A stretch of 64,000 nucleotides of DNA. Origin: Planctomycetota bacterium (GTDB lineage Bacteria > Planctomycetota > J058 > JAJDCP01). The stretch covers positions 1 through 64,000 of the forward strand of contig JAJDCP010000133.1 in NCBI GenBank assembly GCA_029260765.1, in the 5' to 3' direction. Made by a program: the position numbers and the translations under genes. A model generated the notes under the pieces. That model was given only the letters and a program-made list of their open reading frames with translations. It did no database searches and was not told where the DNA came from. Shown here piece by piece: positions 35,673-44,436 of this stretch (position 1 is the first letter of the stretch; each line of letters opens with the position of its first letter).

Positions 35673-36974
35673 ATGCCCCTGTTCATCGACCTGCTCTATC
35701 TGCTCGGCTTTGCCTGGCTGCTCCCCTTCTTTCTCTACAAGATGGCCACCCGCAAGCGCCACCGCGCAGGCCTGCTCGAACGCATCGGTTACTTGAAGCC
35801 CAACCCGGGGGCGCGCCGCTCGATCTGGATCCACGGTGTGTCGGTCGGTGAGATCCTCGGCGCAGTCCAGCTGATCGAGAGCATCGTCCAGCGCTTTCCC
35901 GACCATGATGTAGTGATCTCCTCGACGACGATGGAAGGCCACGCGATCGCCCGCAAGCGTTTCCCCAACCTGCGCGTGGTCTACTTTCCGATGGACTTCA
36001 GTACCGCCGTGCGGAGCTTCTTCCGTGCCCTGCGTCCTGCCGTTGTGATCCTCGTCGAGCTCGAGCTGTGGCCGAATTTCACCAACTATGCGACCCGGGC
36101 CAAGGTTCCCGTAGTGATCGTCAACGGACGGATCTCATCGCGCTCCTTCCCGCGTTACTACTTCTTCCGGCAGATCTTCGGCAAATACCTCAGCCAACTG
36201 CGCCTGATCTGCGCCCAGGATGAGACCTACGCCGACCGTTTCCGACGCATCGGAGTTCCGGCGAACATGCTGCGCGTGACCGGCACGATGAAGTATGACA
36301 ATGTCGACCTGGCCTCTGACGGCAATCAAATCCGCGAGGTACGGAACGAGCTGCGCTTGAGCAGCACCGAGACCATCTTGCTCGGAGGCAGCACCCACGA
36401 ATCCGAAGAGCTGGTGCTGGCCAAGACCTATCTCGAGCTGTTGCCCGAGTTCCCTGACCTGCGGCTGGTATTGGCGCCACGACACATCCAACGAGCCCGG
36501 GGTGTGGCGGCCTCTTGCCGCGACTTGGGGCTCAAGCCTGTGTTGCTGACAGACTTCCGCGAGAGCGGGACACGTCTGACTTGCGACACCATCCTGGTGG
36601 TCGACACGGTCGGTGATCTCCGCCGTCTTTATGCGGGAGCCAACCTGGTGTTCGTGGGTGGAAGCTTGATTCCCCATGGTGGCCAGAATATGATCGAGCC
36701 GGCCGGGCTCGGCAAACCAGTCGTCGTCGGCCCCCACACCTTCAATTTCGCCAACGATGTGTCGCGCTTGAACAAAGTCGGCGCCCTCACCGTAGTCGAA
36801 AATCAGGAGCAACTGACAGCGCGCACGCGAGGACTTCTCCGAGATCCTCACGAGGCAGCACGACGCGGCGAGCACGGCCGACGCATGATCGAAGCTCATG
36901 TCGGCGCGACGACCAGGAACCTGGCAGGAATCGAACAAGCCTTGAATTGGGACAAACCAGCTCCCGCCAGTTAG
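35673..36974 (+). CDS. waaA: Kdo transferase
   Basis: The 433-residue GT30 enzyme transfers Kdo to lipid A at the inner membrane. One N-terminal helix (about 5-22, LYLLGFAWLLPFFLYKM) anchors it. GVSVGEILGA, ELELWPNF, GRISSRSF, VTGTMKYDN and FVGGSLIPHGGQN with EPAGLGKPVVVGP are Kdo-transferase motifs. Presence of waaA indicates an LPS-type outer membrane. metK starts 24 bases after the stop and probably shares the transcript. Confidence 0.94.
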   Translation: MPLFIDLLYLLGFAWLLPFFLYKMATRKRHRAGLLERIGYLKPNPGARRSIWIHGVSVGEILGAVQLIESIVQRFPDHDVVISSTTMEGHAIARKRFPNLRVVYFPMDFSTAVRSFFRALRPAVVILVELELWPNFTNYATRAKVPVVIVNGRISSRSFPRYYFFRQIFGKYLSQLRLICAQDETYADRFRRIGVPANMLRVTGTMKYDNVDLASDGNQIREVRNELRLSSTETILLGGSTHESEELVLAKTYLELLPEFPDLRLVLAPRHIQRARGVAASCRDLGLKPVLLTDFRESGTRLTCDTILVVDTVGDLRRLYAGANLVFVGGSLIPHGGQNMIEPAGLGKPVVVGPHTFNFANDVSRLNKVGALTVVENQEQLTARTRGLLRDPHEAARRGEHGRRMIEAHVGATTRNLAGIEQALNWDKPAPAS

Positions 36975-36998
36975 GGGGCAAGCTGAGAGGAATGGACA

Positions 36999-38171
36999 AT
37001 GGCGAATCTTTTTACTTCTGAATCTGTGTCGATGGGGCATCCAGACAAGATGGCCGACCAGATCTCCGACGCGATTCTCGATGCGATCCTGGCCGAAGAT
37101 CCCAACGGCCGGGTTGCCTGCGAGACCCTTCTGGCCCACGGGGTCGCCATGGTAGCCGGCGAAATTACCGCCAACGCACAGGTCGACTACCAGCAGATTG
37201 TGCGCAAGACGATCCGCGAGATCGGCTACGACGACACGGCCAAAGGCTTCGATGCCACCTCCTGCGCCGTGCTTTTGACCGTCAACCGTCAGTCTCCCGA
37301 CATCTCCCAGGGCGTGACGGCTGGTGAGGGCCTGCACGCAGAGCAGGGCGCCGGCGACCAGGGCCTGATGTTCGGGTATGCCTGCGACGAGACCGAAGAG
37401 TTGATGCCGTTGCCCATCCACCTGGCCCACCGCCTGGTCGAGCGGCTCGCCGAGCTGCGCCTGAACGGCACGCTGCCCTGGTTGCGTCCCGATGGCAAGT
37501 CGCAGGTGACCGTCGAGTATGACGGCCGCGAGGTCAAGCGCATCCACACGGTCGTGATCTCGACCCAGCACGACGATGGCATCGAGCACGACGCCTTGAA
37601 GAAGGCCATCATCGAACAGGTGATTCTGCCGATTCTGCCCGCGCACCTGGTCGACAATGACATCATCTACCACGTCAACCCGACCGGCCGCTTTGTGATC
37701 GGCGGCCCGATGGGCGACGCGGGTCTGACCGGCCGCAAAATCATCGTCGACACCTATGGGGGCCGCGGCCGCCACGGTGGGGGCGCCTTCAGTGGCAAGG
37801 ATCCCAGCAAGGTCGACCGCTCGGCCGCCTACGCTGCGCGCTACATCGCCAAGAACATCGTCGCCGCCGAGCTGGCGCGCGAATGCGAGATCCAGCTTGC
37901 CTACGCGATCGGCGTCGCTAAGCCGGTCTCGATCCACGTCGACACCTTCGGCACCGGCAAGGTCGACGAAGAAGTGCTGGCGCGTGCGGTCGGCGAGGTC
38001 TTCCCGCTCACGCCCGCCGAGATCATCAACACCCTGCAGCTCAAGCGGCCCATCTACCGCCAGACAGCCTGCCACGGCCACTTTGGACGCAACCTCGACA
38101 CCTTCACCTGGGAGAAGACCGACCGGGTCGAAGCCCTGCAGAAGGCCGTCGCCAGCCACGCGACCAGCTGA
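36999..38171 (+). CDS. metK: S-adenosylmethionine synthetase
   Basis: The 390-residue enzyme makes SAM from methionine and ATP. The methionine-binding region SVSMGHPDKMADQISD, GAGDQGLMFGYA, the GGAFSGKDPSKVDRS loop and the RYIAKNIVAA helix are all conserved. The N-terminus begins MANLFTSESV, and GAGAGGA lies before the ATG. Length is as usual. SAM from this enzyme also supplies methyltransferases such as the one at 51738. Confidence 0.97.
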   Translation: MANLFTSESVSMGHPDKMADQISDAILDAILAEDPNGRVACETLLAHGVAMVAGEITANAQVDYQQIVRKTIREIGYDDTAKGFDATSCAVLLTVNRQSPDISQGVTAGEGLHAEQGAGDQGLMFGYACDETEELMPLPIHLAHRLVERLAELRLNGTLPWLRPDGKSQVTVEYDGREVKRIHTVVISTQHDDGIEHDALKKAIIEQVILPILPAHLVDNDIIYHVNPTGRFVIGGPMGDAGLTGRKIIVDTYGGRGRHGGGAFSGKDPSKVDRSAAYAARYIAKNIVAAELARECEIQLAYAIGVAKPVSIHVDTFGTGKVDEEVLARAVGEVFPLTPAEIINTLQLKRPIYRQTACHGHFGRNLDTFTWEKTDRVEALQKAVASHATS

Positions 38172-38237
38172 GGCACGCGCTCAGGCTGCGCGGCGTCTGC
38201 TGCTGCGCAGCCACAGACCAGCCCCCGAAAGCTGAGC

Positions 38238-39995
38238 TCAGGGTCGGGGAGTGAACAGCGCACTGCCCGACGCCGGCAGCTGCATGCTCCACGCCCGCCC
38301 TCCGACCTGCCAGACCCCCGCGCTGCCGATCTCACCGAGCTGCTCGACAATTCCCTGTCCCCGCTTCCAGCCCGCCGTACCCGGATGGAAGCTCAGCTCT
38401 CGGGGCTCATCGCTCAGATTCAAGGCGACCGCCACCGCTTCACGGCCTTCACCCCGAGCGAACAGGTACAGGCCTCCGTCAGTTTTCAGCACCCGCCACA
38501 GATTCCCCTGCAGGCCTGGCAGCTCAGCGCGCAGGCGACCGAGCAGCCGCACGCGCTCGAGGAGGGTGGTCTGCCACTGGGCGGCATCCCAGGGGAAGCA
38601 GCGCCGGCAGTCGGGATCGCCTTCCCCCTCGAGCCCGATCTCATCGCCGTAGTAGACGCAAGGCACCCCCGGCATGCAGAACTGCAAGAGCACTGCCTGC
38701 AACACCCGTGGCAGGGCATCGGCGCCGGCGGCCTTCTCCGCCAGCGTGCGAAGGCGCGCGGTGTCGTGGCTCCCGAGCACGTTCAACATCGCCCCCCGCG
38801 CGGCCTCGGGCAGCTCCGCCCTGATGCCCTGCAAGCGTGCGTCGAGCTCGCGCGCATCGAACGAGCGCTCTACGACCCCCTGCAGGACAGCATCCCTGAA
38901 GCGGTAGTCGGTGGCTCCATCGAACTCATCGCCCTGCAACCAGCTCCAGGGATCTCCCCAGATCTCGCCAATCAACCAACTGTCTGGCCAGTCCTGCTTG
39001 ACAGCCCCGCGCAGCCCCTCCCAGAACTCATGTTCGACGTCGGTCACCGCGTCGAGCCGCCAGCCGTCGATGCCGAAGCTCTCATGCCAATGCCGCACGC
39101 TCTCAAACAGGTAGGCGCGTACGTCCGGATGGGCCGAATTCAACGCCGGCAGGGAGGAGAAACCCGACCAGCAGTCGTAGTTCGGGGGATCGAAGCGCAC
39201 AGGAGCGCTCTCGATCTGGTACCAGTCCCAGTAGGGTGAGGCCTCGCCGCGGGCACGGGCGTCTGCGAAGGCGAAGAAATCGGTGGAGGTGTGGTTGAAG
39301 ACACCGTCCAGCACGATGCGCATGTCCCGCCGATGCAGCTCTTCGACCAACGCGAGCAAGGCCGCATCCCCGCCGAAGTGCGGGTCGACGGCCCGGTAGT
39401 CGCGAGGGTTGTACTTGTGGTTCGAAGACGCGGTCTGGATCGGGTTGAGGTAGAGCACCGTCACACCCAGCTCCTGCAGGTAGTCGAGCTTGGCTAAAAT
39501 TCCCTGCAAATCTCCGCCAAAGAAATTGCCGTACTCCGGAGTGCCCCCCCAGGCCGCGACGCCCCGTGGATCGTTGCCGGGCTCACCGTTCGCGAAACGC
39601 TCCGGGAAGATCTGGTAGGCAACTCCGCCCTGCAACCAGTCGGGCGCACGGAAGCGCTTCTGCGCGCGGGCGATGCGGCCGACCTCGAGCACCGAGTTCT
39701 GGCCGCCGTGCCCGTCCGGGCGCGAGCTGCGAGCGCGGGGATCTTCGACCCAGGTCGTGCCATCAAGGATGAACTTGTAGCCGTAGAAGCCCGGGCTGAG
39801 CTCGATCTGCACACGCCAGCTTCCATCGCGTTGAGGTGCCAGCGGTATGTCGCGCTCGCCCCAGGCGTTGAAGTCGCCGGCAACATGGACCGAGTTGACG
39901 CCCTGTCGGGCCGGGAGGCGGAAGTCGACGGTATGCAGCTGTTGGGCCCAGCACAGGCTCGTCAGCAGCAAAGAGAGGAGGAGTCTGCGCAGCAT
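38238..39995 (-). CDS. secreted GH13 alpha-amylase-type glycosidase
   Basis: The 585-residue product has a signal peptide (LLLSLLLTSLCWA, about 1-17) and an N-terminal carbohydrate-binding domain like CBM48 (VHVAGDFNAWGERDIPLA, GFYGYKFILDG). A GH13 barrel from about 120 to 500 follows. DGVFNHT (230-236) is conserved region I. The nucleophile is Asp315 in GWRLDAVT, the general acid is Glu344 in LIGEIWG, and region IV has GSHDTARLR (His410-Asp411). The domain order resembles amylopullulanases and neopullulanases. It is at the end of a minus-strand run below the Wza-like gene, hinting at periplasmic or extracellular glucan turnover. Confidence 0.88.
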   Translation of the reverse strand: MLRRLLLSLLLTSLCWAQQLHTVDFRLPARQGVNSVHVAGDFNAWGERDIPLAPQRDGSWRVQIELSPGFYGYKFILDGTTWVEDPRARSSRPDGHGGQNSVLEVGRIARAQKRFRAPDWLQGGVAYQIFPERFANGEPGNDPRGVAAWGGTPEYGNFFGGDLQGILAKLDYLQELGVTVLYLNPIQTASSNHKYNPRDYRAVDPHFGGDAALLALVEELHRRDMRIVLDGVFNHTSTDFFAFADARARGEASPYWDWYQIESAPVRFDPPNYDCWSGFSSLPALNSAHPDVRAYLFESVRHWHESFGIDGWRLDAVTDVEHEFWEGLRGAVKQDWPDSWLIGEIWGDPWSWLQGDEFDGATDYRFRDAVLQGVVERSFDARELDARLQGIRAELPEAARGAMLNVLGSHDTARLRTLAEKAAGADALPRVLQAVLLQFCMPGVPCVYYGDEIGLEGEGDPDCRRCFPWDAAQWQTTLLERVRLLGRLRAELPGLQGNLWRVLKTDGGLYLFARGEGREAVAVALNLSDEPRELSFHPGTAGWKRGQGIVEQLGEIGSAGVWQVGGRAWSMQLPASGSALFTPRP

Positions 39996-40085
39996 GTGGT
40001 CTTCCCAGGCGAATGTGGCTAGCGATGGGTGGCCTCGAGGCTGCGCATCCGGACAGGTTTTTGCTGGAGAAGGGCGATTCTGCGC

Positions 40086-40763
40086 TCAAAACCGCAGCTG
40101 GAACACCCAAACCGGCCGTGGATGCGAGACCAGGGCGTGCTCGGACACACCGACCCGGATGCGGTCCTCGCCGACAAGCGCCACGTCGTGGGGGTCTTCG
40201 GACCCGAACCAGAAGAAGTGGCAGACCGTCTGCCGCCGACCCCGAGGCCAGGCCCAGAAACCCTGGGCTGGGCTGGCTGGTAAGACAGGCTGCCAGCGCA
40301 ACGGAAGCGTGCCGAACCAGGCAAAGCGCCCCTCAGCCTGGCGCGTCCCATCCACTTCGATGCGGTAGACGAAGACGTGGGCGGGAGCGTCTTCCTGGTC
40401 AAGGCTGCGGTCGTCCGGATCGTAGCGGAACCGCAGGTCAAGCCGGCTGGCCCCCTCTGGCAACGACAGCCGATAGCTGGCGAGAAAGACCTCACGGTCC
40501 AGCAGCTCAGCCTCGATGCGCAGAGCCCTGGGCATGCGCAGCTCAAAGGACGCGAAGGTCTCCCAACGTTCGCGATCGAAGCGCTCATGCCTCGCGAGAA
40601 AATGCGCCCGCACATGCACCGTGTCGCTGGGGGGACGCTCCCAAACAGGACGCGCACGCTCTCCAGGCCGCACCACAGTCGGCTCGGAAGCAGAGCCAGC
40701 CAGAGGCTCGTCACAACCGATCAAGAGGAGAACCAGGCAGACAGGCAGAAGAACGCGCTTCAT
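40086..40763 (-). CDS. predicted lipoprotein, unknown function
   Basis: The 225-residue product has a lipobox (LLLIGC, cysteine near residue 17) after MKRVLLPVCLV. The mature sequence is beta-rich and Arg/Trp-rich (FFWFGSEDPHDV; RVGVSEHALV) with no recognisable domain. It lies 90 bases upstream of the amylase gene and 11 bases downstream of another secreted protein on the same strand, so it is probably cotranscribed with them. Location in the envelope is inferred from the lipobox. Confidence 0.65.
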   Translation of the reverse strand: MKRVLLPVCLVLLLIGCDEPLAGSASEPTVVRPGERARPVWERPPSDTVHVRAHFLARHERFDRERWETFASFELRMPRALRIEAELLDREVFLASYRLSLPEGASRLDLRFRYDPDDRSLDQEDAPAHVFVYRIEVDGTRQAEGRFAWFGTLPLRWQPVLPASPAQGFWAWPRGRRQTVCHFFWFGSEDPHDVALVGEDRIRVGVSEHALVSHPRPVWVFQLRF

Positions 40764-40774
40764 GGTAGGGAAAA

Positions 40775-41371
40775 TCAGGGCCGGAAGGCGCTGACGGTCT
40801 GATTGTTGTCCCCGCCGTCGTCGTTTTCCTGCTCGAGGAAGTAGTACGCCGGGACGCCAGCAGCCACCAGGGCCGCGGCCGCGACCGTGCCGACAGTCGT
40901 CCAGGACACCGCTGCGGGCACCACTGTGCGCAACGCGGAGCTGTACACATAGAAGGCCTGTGTCCCCTGGATCTGTTCAAAGGTCGTCTGCGTCGCCGCG
41001 ATCACGGCATCGCTCGTCAGCACGCTCTCGGGCGCAGACACGACGAAGGTGTCGACCAGAACCTGCTCGCCCACCGGAGCGTTGACGACCTCAACGGGAG
41101 AGACCAGTCCGCCCGCATACACCCAATACTGGCCAGGCTCGGCCATGGTCAAGGCGCACACGCCGTCTGGGCCTGCGACGGTCTCGATAATGATGTTGCC
41201 ACTGGCATCGGCGACCACGACCGGAACGTTGCCCACCACCGCTGGTTCTGCGCCACCAGTGTTGAACACCAGCTGGAACATCTCTCCCACCGGAGCCACG
41301 GGATTGCCCTGAGCAAAGGTCCAGGATGCCAGGCACATCAGCCCGGCAAAGACCAGGAAAACTCTACGCAT
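40775..41371 (-). CDS. secreted protein with C-terminal membrane helix, unknown function
   Basis: The 198-residue product has a signal peptide (VFLVFAGLMCLASWTFA). A middle beta-sandwich-like region (VPVVVADASGNIIIETV, QYWVYAGGL) resembles a carboxypeptidase-regulatory-like or Ig-like fold. A hydrophobic segment (TTVGTVAAAALVAAGVPAYYF) lies near the C-terminus, followed by an acidic Asp/Gly/Asn-rich end. This type of short surface protein often accompanies polysaccharide export genes. Function unknown. The lipoprotein gene follows after 11 bases. Confidence 0.62.
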   Translation of the reverse strand: MRRVFLVFAGLMCLASWTFAQGNPVAPVGEMFQLVFNTGGAEPAVVGNVPVVVADASGNIIIETVAGPDGVCALTMAEPGQYWVYAGGLVSPVEVVNAPVGEQVLVDTFVVSAPESVLTSDAVIAATQTTFEQIQGTQAFYVYSSALRTVVPAAVSWTTVGTVAAAALVAAGVPAYYFLEQENDDGGDNNQTVSAFRP

Positions 41372-41449
41372 TTGATGACCCTCTCTCCACAGCTCCGTAT
41401 CTTCCAGGATACCACCAACCGGCCTGATCTGCCAGTGCTCGACACGAGC

Positions 41450-42253
41450 TCAGGTCCACAAACCCCGCACGCGCCGCCACCAGGAACGTTCCAGTCCGAC
41501 CGGCAGGGGCTGCTGGTCCGCCAGTATGCGCGCCGGATTCTCGCGCATCAGCCGCGCCGCCAAGCCCTCGTCCCCGAAGCGGCACAAAGCACGGTACACT
41601 GCCCGGGCACAGGGAGGACGCTGCTGTATGCCATGCGCATCGCTCGCGACCAGGTGGCACAAGCCCGCCTCGAGCAGCCGACGCACCCTCCTGCGCCGCG
41701 CGCCCGACCCCAAGAAAGCCTCGCCGGTCAGCTGCATCAGCGTGCCCCCATCAGCCAGCGCCTTCAGCCGCCGCAGCCCGCCCTTGCCGCGAAATCCCGG
41801 GTAGCGCTCGGGATGCGCGAGCACCGGCCGCAACCCTGCGGTGCGCAGGGCGAACAGGCTCTGTTCCAGCCGCGGAGGCATGACACGCGGTGGCAACTCG
41901 ACCAGCACCCAGGCGCTGTCCCCCAAGGTGCGCACGCGTCCGGCGTTGGCTGCTTCGAGCAAGCGGCGATCAAGTCGGTTCTCGGCGGCCAACTTCAGCT
42001 GCAAGGGCAGCCCTTCCGATTCCACAGCAGCACGCAAGGCGGCAAAGGCCGCATCTGCCGACTCGTGGCCGACCTCATAGCGCCCGTCCCAGGTGTGCGG
42101 CGTCGTCACCGCCGTACAGATTCCCTCGGCGACCGCCCGCCGTGCCATCGCCAGCGCCTGTTCCAGATCGGCAGCCCCATCATCGACCCCGGGAAGCAGG
42201 TGACAGTGCAGGTCGACAATTCCGAGTGCTGGCTGCGGACGCGGCTCGGCCAT
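41450..42253 (-). CDS. CpsB/YwqE-type PHP-domain tyrosine phosphatase
   Basis: The 267-residue product matches metal-dependent PHP phosphatases that dephosphorylate the tyrosine tail of capsule BY-kinases. VDLHCHLLPGVDDGA (near residues 13-27) supplies metal ligands; TTPHTWDGRY, AHPERYPGF and ASDAHGIQQRPP supply the other His and Asp residues. The partner kinase is most likely the Wzc-like protein encoded at 56956, 13 kb away on the other strand. The gene begins five bases after the Wza-like gene ends, so export channel and phosphatase are coexpressed. Confidence 0.88.
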   Translation of the reverse strand: MAEPRPQPALGIVDLHCHLLPGVDDGAADLEQALAMARRAVAEGICTAVTTPHTWDGRYEVGHESADAAFAALRAAVESEGLPLQLKLAAENRLDRRLLEAANAGRVRTLGDSAWVLVELPPRVMPPRLEQSLFALRTAGLRPVLAHPERYPGFRGKGGLRRLKALADGGTLMQLTGEAFLGSGARRRRVRRLLEAGLCHLVASDAHGIQQRPPCARAVYRALCRFGDEGLAARLMRENPARILADQQPLPVGLERSWWRRVRGLWT

Positions 42254-42257
42254 CGGC

Positions 42258-43307
42258 TCAAAGACCGCTGACGGCGTTGTCGAAGCCCAGGCTGACGAAG
42301 CGCCCTTTCAGCAGGTTCCAGAGCTCCCAGGCCAGGAATCGAGCCGTCGTTTGAGGAACCTGGATATGGTCGTTCGGGCGCAGCCAGACGTCCGCCTGGG
42401 TGCCTTCGATCATCGCAAACAAGTCGACCTCGATGATCTCCAGCCGCCCCACCTCATCGACCCGACGGATGAAGGCCTCGGTGGCCGACGCTTCCCAATA
42501 GCGGAAACCACCGGCGGCAGCGACCGCCTCGAGCACGGTGATCGGCTTGGTGATGGGTCTCGAGCCCGCGGAGCTGACGAACCCGCTCAGGTAGTAGGAG
42601 TCCGCTTCGGCCACGTACAGCACGTCATTGGGCAGGATCTCGGCGTTCTCAGCCATCGTGCCCTCTTTGATCAGGGCCAACAGGTCGGCATGGAAGACCT
42701 CGGCCTCCGACGTGTCGCCGGGCACCGTGCGCGCCGGCCGCCGGATCTCGACCAGAGTTCCGGCCCCTGTGCTCAAGCCTCCGCTCAGCGCCAGAGCTCC
42801 CAGCAGGTTGGTGGAGTTGCGGCGCAGGTAGTAGAAACCGGGCCGGCTGACATGGCCCATCAACAGAATCGCGCGGCTGCGGTACTCGACCACGGTCACC
42901 GATACGACAGGCTCGAACAGAATGCCGCCCTCGATGAGCTGCTCACTGATCGCATCCTGCACCTGCGCCGCCGTGCGCCCCTCGGCCTGGACGTCCCCGA
43001 GATAGGGCAGATCGATGCTGCCGTCCTGGACCACGTCCAATGACAACACCGCCATGTCTCCGATGGTCAGGAAGTCGAGGATCTCCACCTGCAGCCGGTC
43101 AGAGACCCCGATCATGTAGTTGACGTCGGGCGCATCCGGCGCCGCCAACTGGCCGCTGGCGAAGATGTCGACCGGCGGTACATTGCGGTTGGGATACAGA
43201 GGCGGGGGCGGAGGGCGCCTGGCAAGAGGCCCCGATGCACAGGAAGCCAACAGCAGAGGGCAGATGCTCAGCCCCGCCAACACCCATCCCCGAAACCGTC
43301 GCGCCAC
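42258..43307 (-). CDS. Wza-like polysaccharide export lipoprotein
   Basis: The 349-residue product begins at GTG with a signal peptide and lipobox (LLLASC, cysteine about 23). A polysaccharide-export domain follows (YMIGVSDRLQVEILDF; VQDGSIDLPYLGDVQAEGRTAAQVQDAI). Two SLBB-like repeats lie at about 150-230 (VSRPGFYYL...LLGALALSGG) and about 235-310 (VSSAGSRPITKPITVLEAVAAAGGF). The C-terminal helix has sequence LAWELWNLLKGRF. It would make the outer-membrane channel that works with the Wzc-like protein. A promoter lies upstream. Confidence 0.9.
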   Translation of the reverse strand: MARRFRGWVLAGLSICPLLLASCASGPLARRPPPPPLYPNRNVPPVDIFASGQLAAPDAPDVNYMIGVSDRLQVEILDFLTIGDMAVLSLDVVQDGSIDLPYLGDVQAEGRTAAQVQDAISEQLIEGGILFEPVVSVTVVEYRSRAILLMGHVSRPGFYYLRRNSTNLLGALALSGGLSTGAGTLVEIRRPARTVPGDTSEAEVFHADLLALIKEGTMAENAEILPNDVLYVAEADSYYLSGFVSSAGSRPITKPITVLEAVAAAGGFRYWEASATEAFIRRVDEVGRLEIIEVDLFAMIEGTQADVWLRPNDHIQVPQTTARFLAWELWNLLKGRFVSLGFDNAVSGL

Positions 43308-43337
43308 AACCGATCCTCTCGCAACCTGTGGTCTCTG

Positions 43338-43366
43338 ATCCTATGCGATGGCGGACCGGCCATCAA
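43338..43366 (-). promoter_or_regulatory. promoter of the Wza-like unit
   Basis: On the minus strand TTGATG (43366-43361), a 17-base spacer and TAGGAT (43343-43338). The start would be near 43331; GAGAGGA precedes the GTG start at 43307. The transcript should also cover the phosphatase gene. Confidence 0.6.
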
Positions 43367-43413
43367 CGAGCTGTGCGCTTGCAGCGGGCCGTGCCAGCCC
43401 GGAGAATGCCGGC

Positions 43414-44436
43414 ATGGAGACGCCTCTTGTCAGCATCATTGTCCCCTGCCGCAACGAAGCCAGCGCCCTGCCACGCTGCCTCGATGCGCTGTGCGCCCTC
43501 GATTACCCCCGCGACCGACTTGAGATCCTGGTGGTCGACGGCCAGAGCGAGGACGACTCTGCGCAGTTGGTGACTGCGCGGGCACAAGACCATCCCCATA
43601 TCCAGCTGCTGGACAATCCAGCACGCGGCACCCCCCACGCGCTGAATCTCGGTCTCCGCGCGTGCCGCGGTGAAGTCTTCATCCGCGTGGACGGCCACGC
43701 AGAGGTCGCGCCGGACTACGTCCACGCCTGCCTGCGCGCCCTGCGTGCGGACCCGCACATCGGCTGCGTGGGGGGTTGTCTCGAGAACCTCGCCACCACC
43801 CAGACCGCAGGCTGCATCGCGCTGGCGATGGCTTCACGCTTTGGGGTGGGCAGTGCCCATTTCCGCACCGGATCGCGCGAAGGTCCAGTCGACACGGTGG
43901 CCTTTGGGGCCTACCGACGGCCGCTGCTCGAGCAGCTCGGCGGATTCGATGAAGAGCTCTGGAGGAATCAAGACGATGAGCTCAACTACCGCCTGCGGCG
44001 CGCGGGCCACCAGATCGTCCTGGATCGGCGCATCCGGGCCCGCTACCACGTGCGCGCCAGCTTCAGGCAACTCTTCCGTCAGTACTTTCAATACGGCTAT
44101 TGGAAAGTGTACGTCGGACGCAAACATGGTGCGTTGACCAACCTGCGTCAGTTGCTGCCCGGGATCTTCGTCGCGGGCCTGCTCGTAGGTCCCTGGCTCG
44201 CCTGGGCTTTTCCCTGGGCTGCCTGGCTCTACGCGGCCGGGCTGGGCGCATGGCTGCTCGCAGCGCTCTGTTGCGCTCTGCGCGCGACCCTTCACCCCCT
44301 GCGCGCGCTCAGGGTGATGTGCGCCTTCGCGCTGCTGCATGGGGGCTACGGCCTGGGCTACTGGGCCGGCATCGTCGACTTCCTGCTGTTGCGACGGCGC
44401 AGCCCCCGGGCCTCTGCTGGGAAGCTGACACGATGA
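43414..44436 (+). CDS. glycosyltransferase family 2 (ExoA-like)
   Basis: The 340-residue product is an inverting GT-A enzyme. It begins METPLVSIIVPCRNEASALP, with VDGQSEDDSA binding the nucleotide and the metal motif RVDGHAE (about 92-98, D-x-H type). The ED motif is in RNQDDELNYR. Two C-terminal helices (VAGLLVGPWLAWAFPWAAWLY; LLAALCCALRA) anchor it. It resembles succinoglycan ExoA. The ATG at 43414 has GGAG upstream; the stop overlaps the next gene (ATGA). It is the first gene of the plus-strand polysaccharide unit. Confidence 0.9.
   Translation: METPLVSIIVPCRNEASALPRCLDALCALDYPRDRLEILVVDGQSEDDSAQLVTARAQDHPHIQLLDNPARGTPHALNLGLRACRGEVFIRVDGHAEVAPDYVHACLRALRADPHIGCVGGCLENLATTQTAGCIALAMASRFGVGSAHFRTGSREGPVDTVAFGAYRRPLLEQLGGFDEELWRNQDDELNYRLRRAGHQIVLDRRIRARYHVRASFRQLFRQYFQYGYWKVYVGRKHGALTNLRQLLPGIFVAGLLVGPWLAWAFPWAAWLYAAGLGAWLLAALCCALRATLHPLRALRVMCAFALLHGGYGLGYWAGIVDFLLLRRRSPRASAGKLTR

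Noticed and set aside
36135..38159. A 674-codon minus-strand frame opposite waaA and metK
   Set aside because: Both plus-strand genes are firmly identified. The antisense frame has no domain and no start signal.
38184..38212. GGCTGCGC...GCGCAGCC hairpin between metK and the amylase gene
   Set aside because: The stem is 8 bp with a 13-base loop, but no T-run follows on either strand, so it was not called a terminator.
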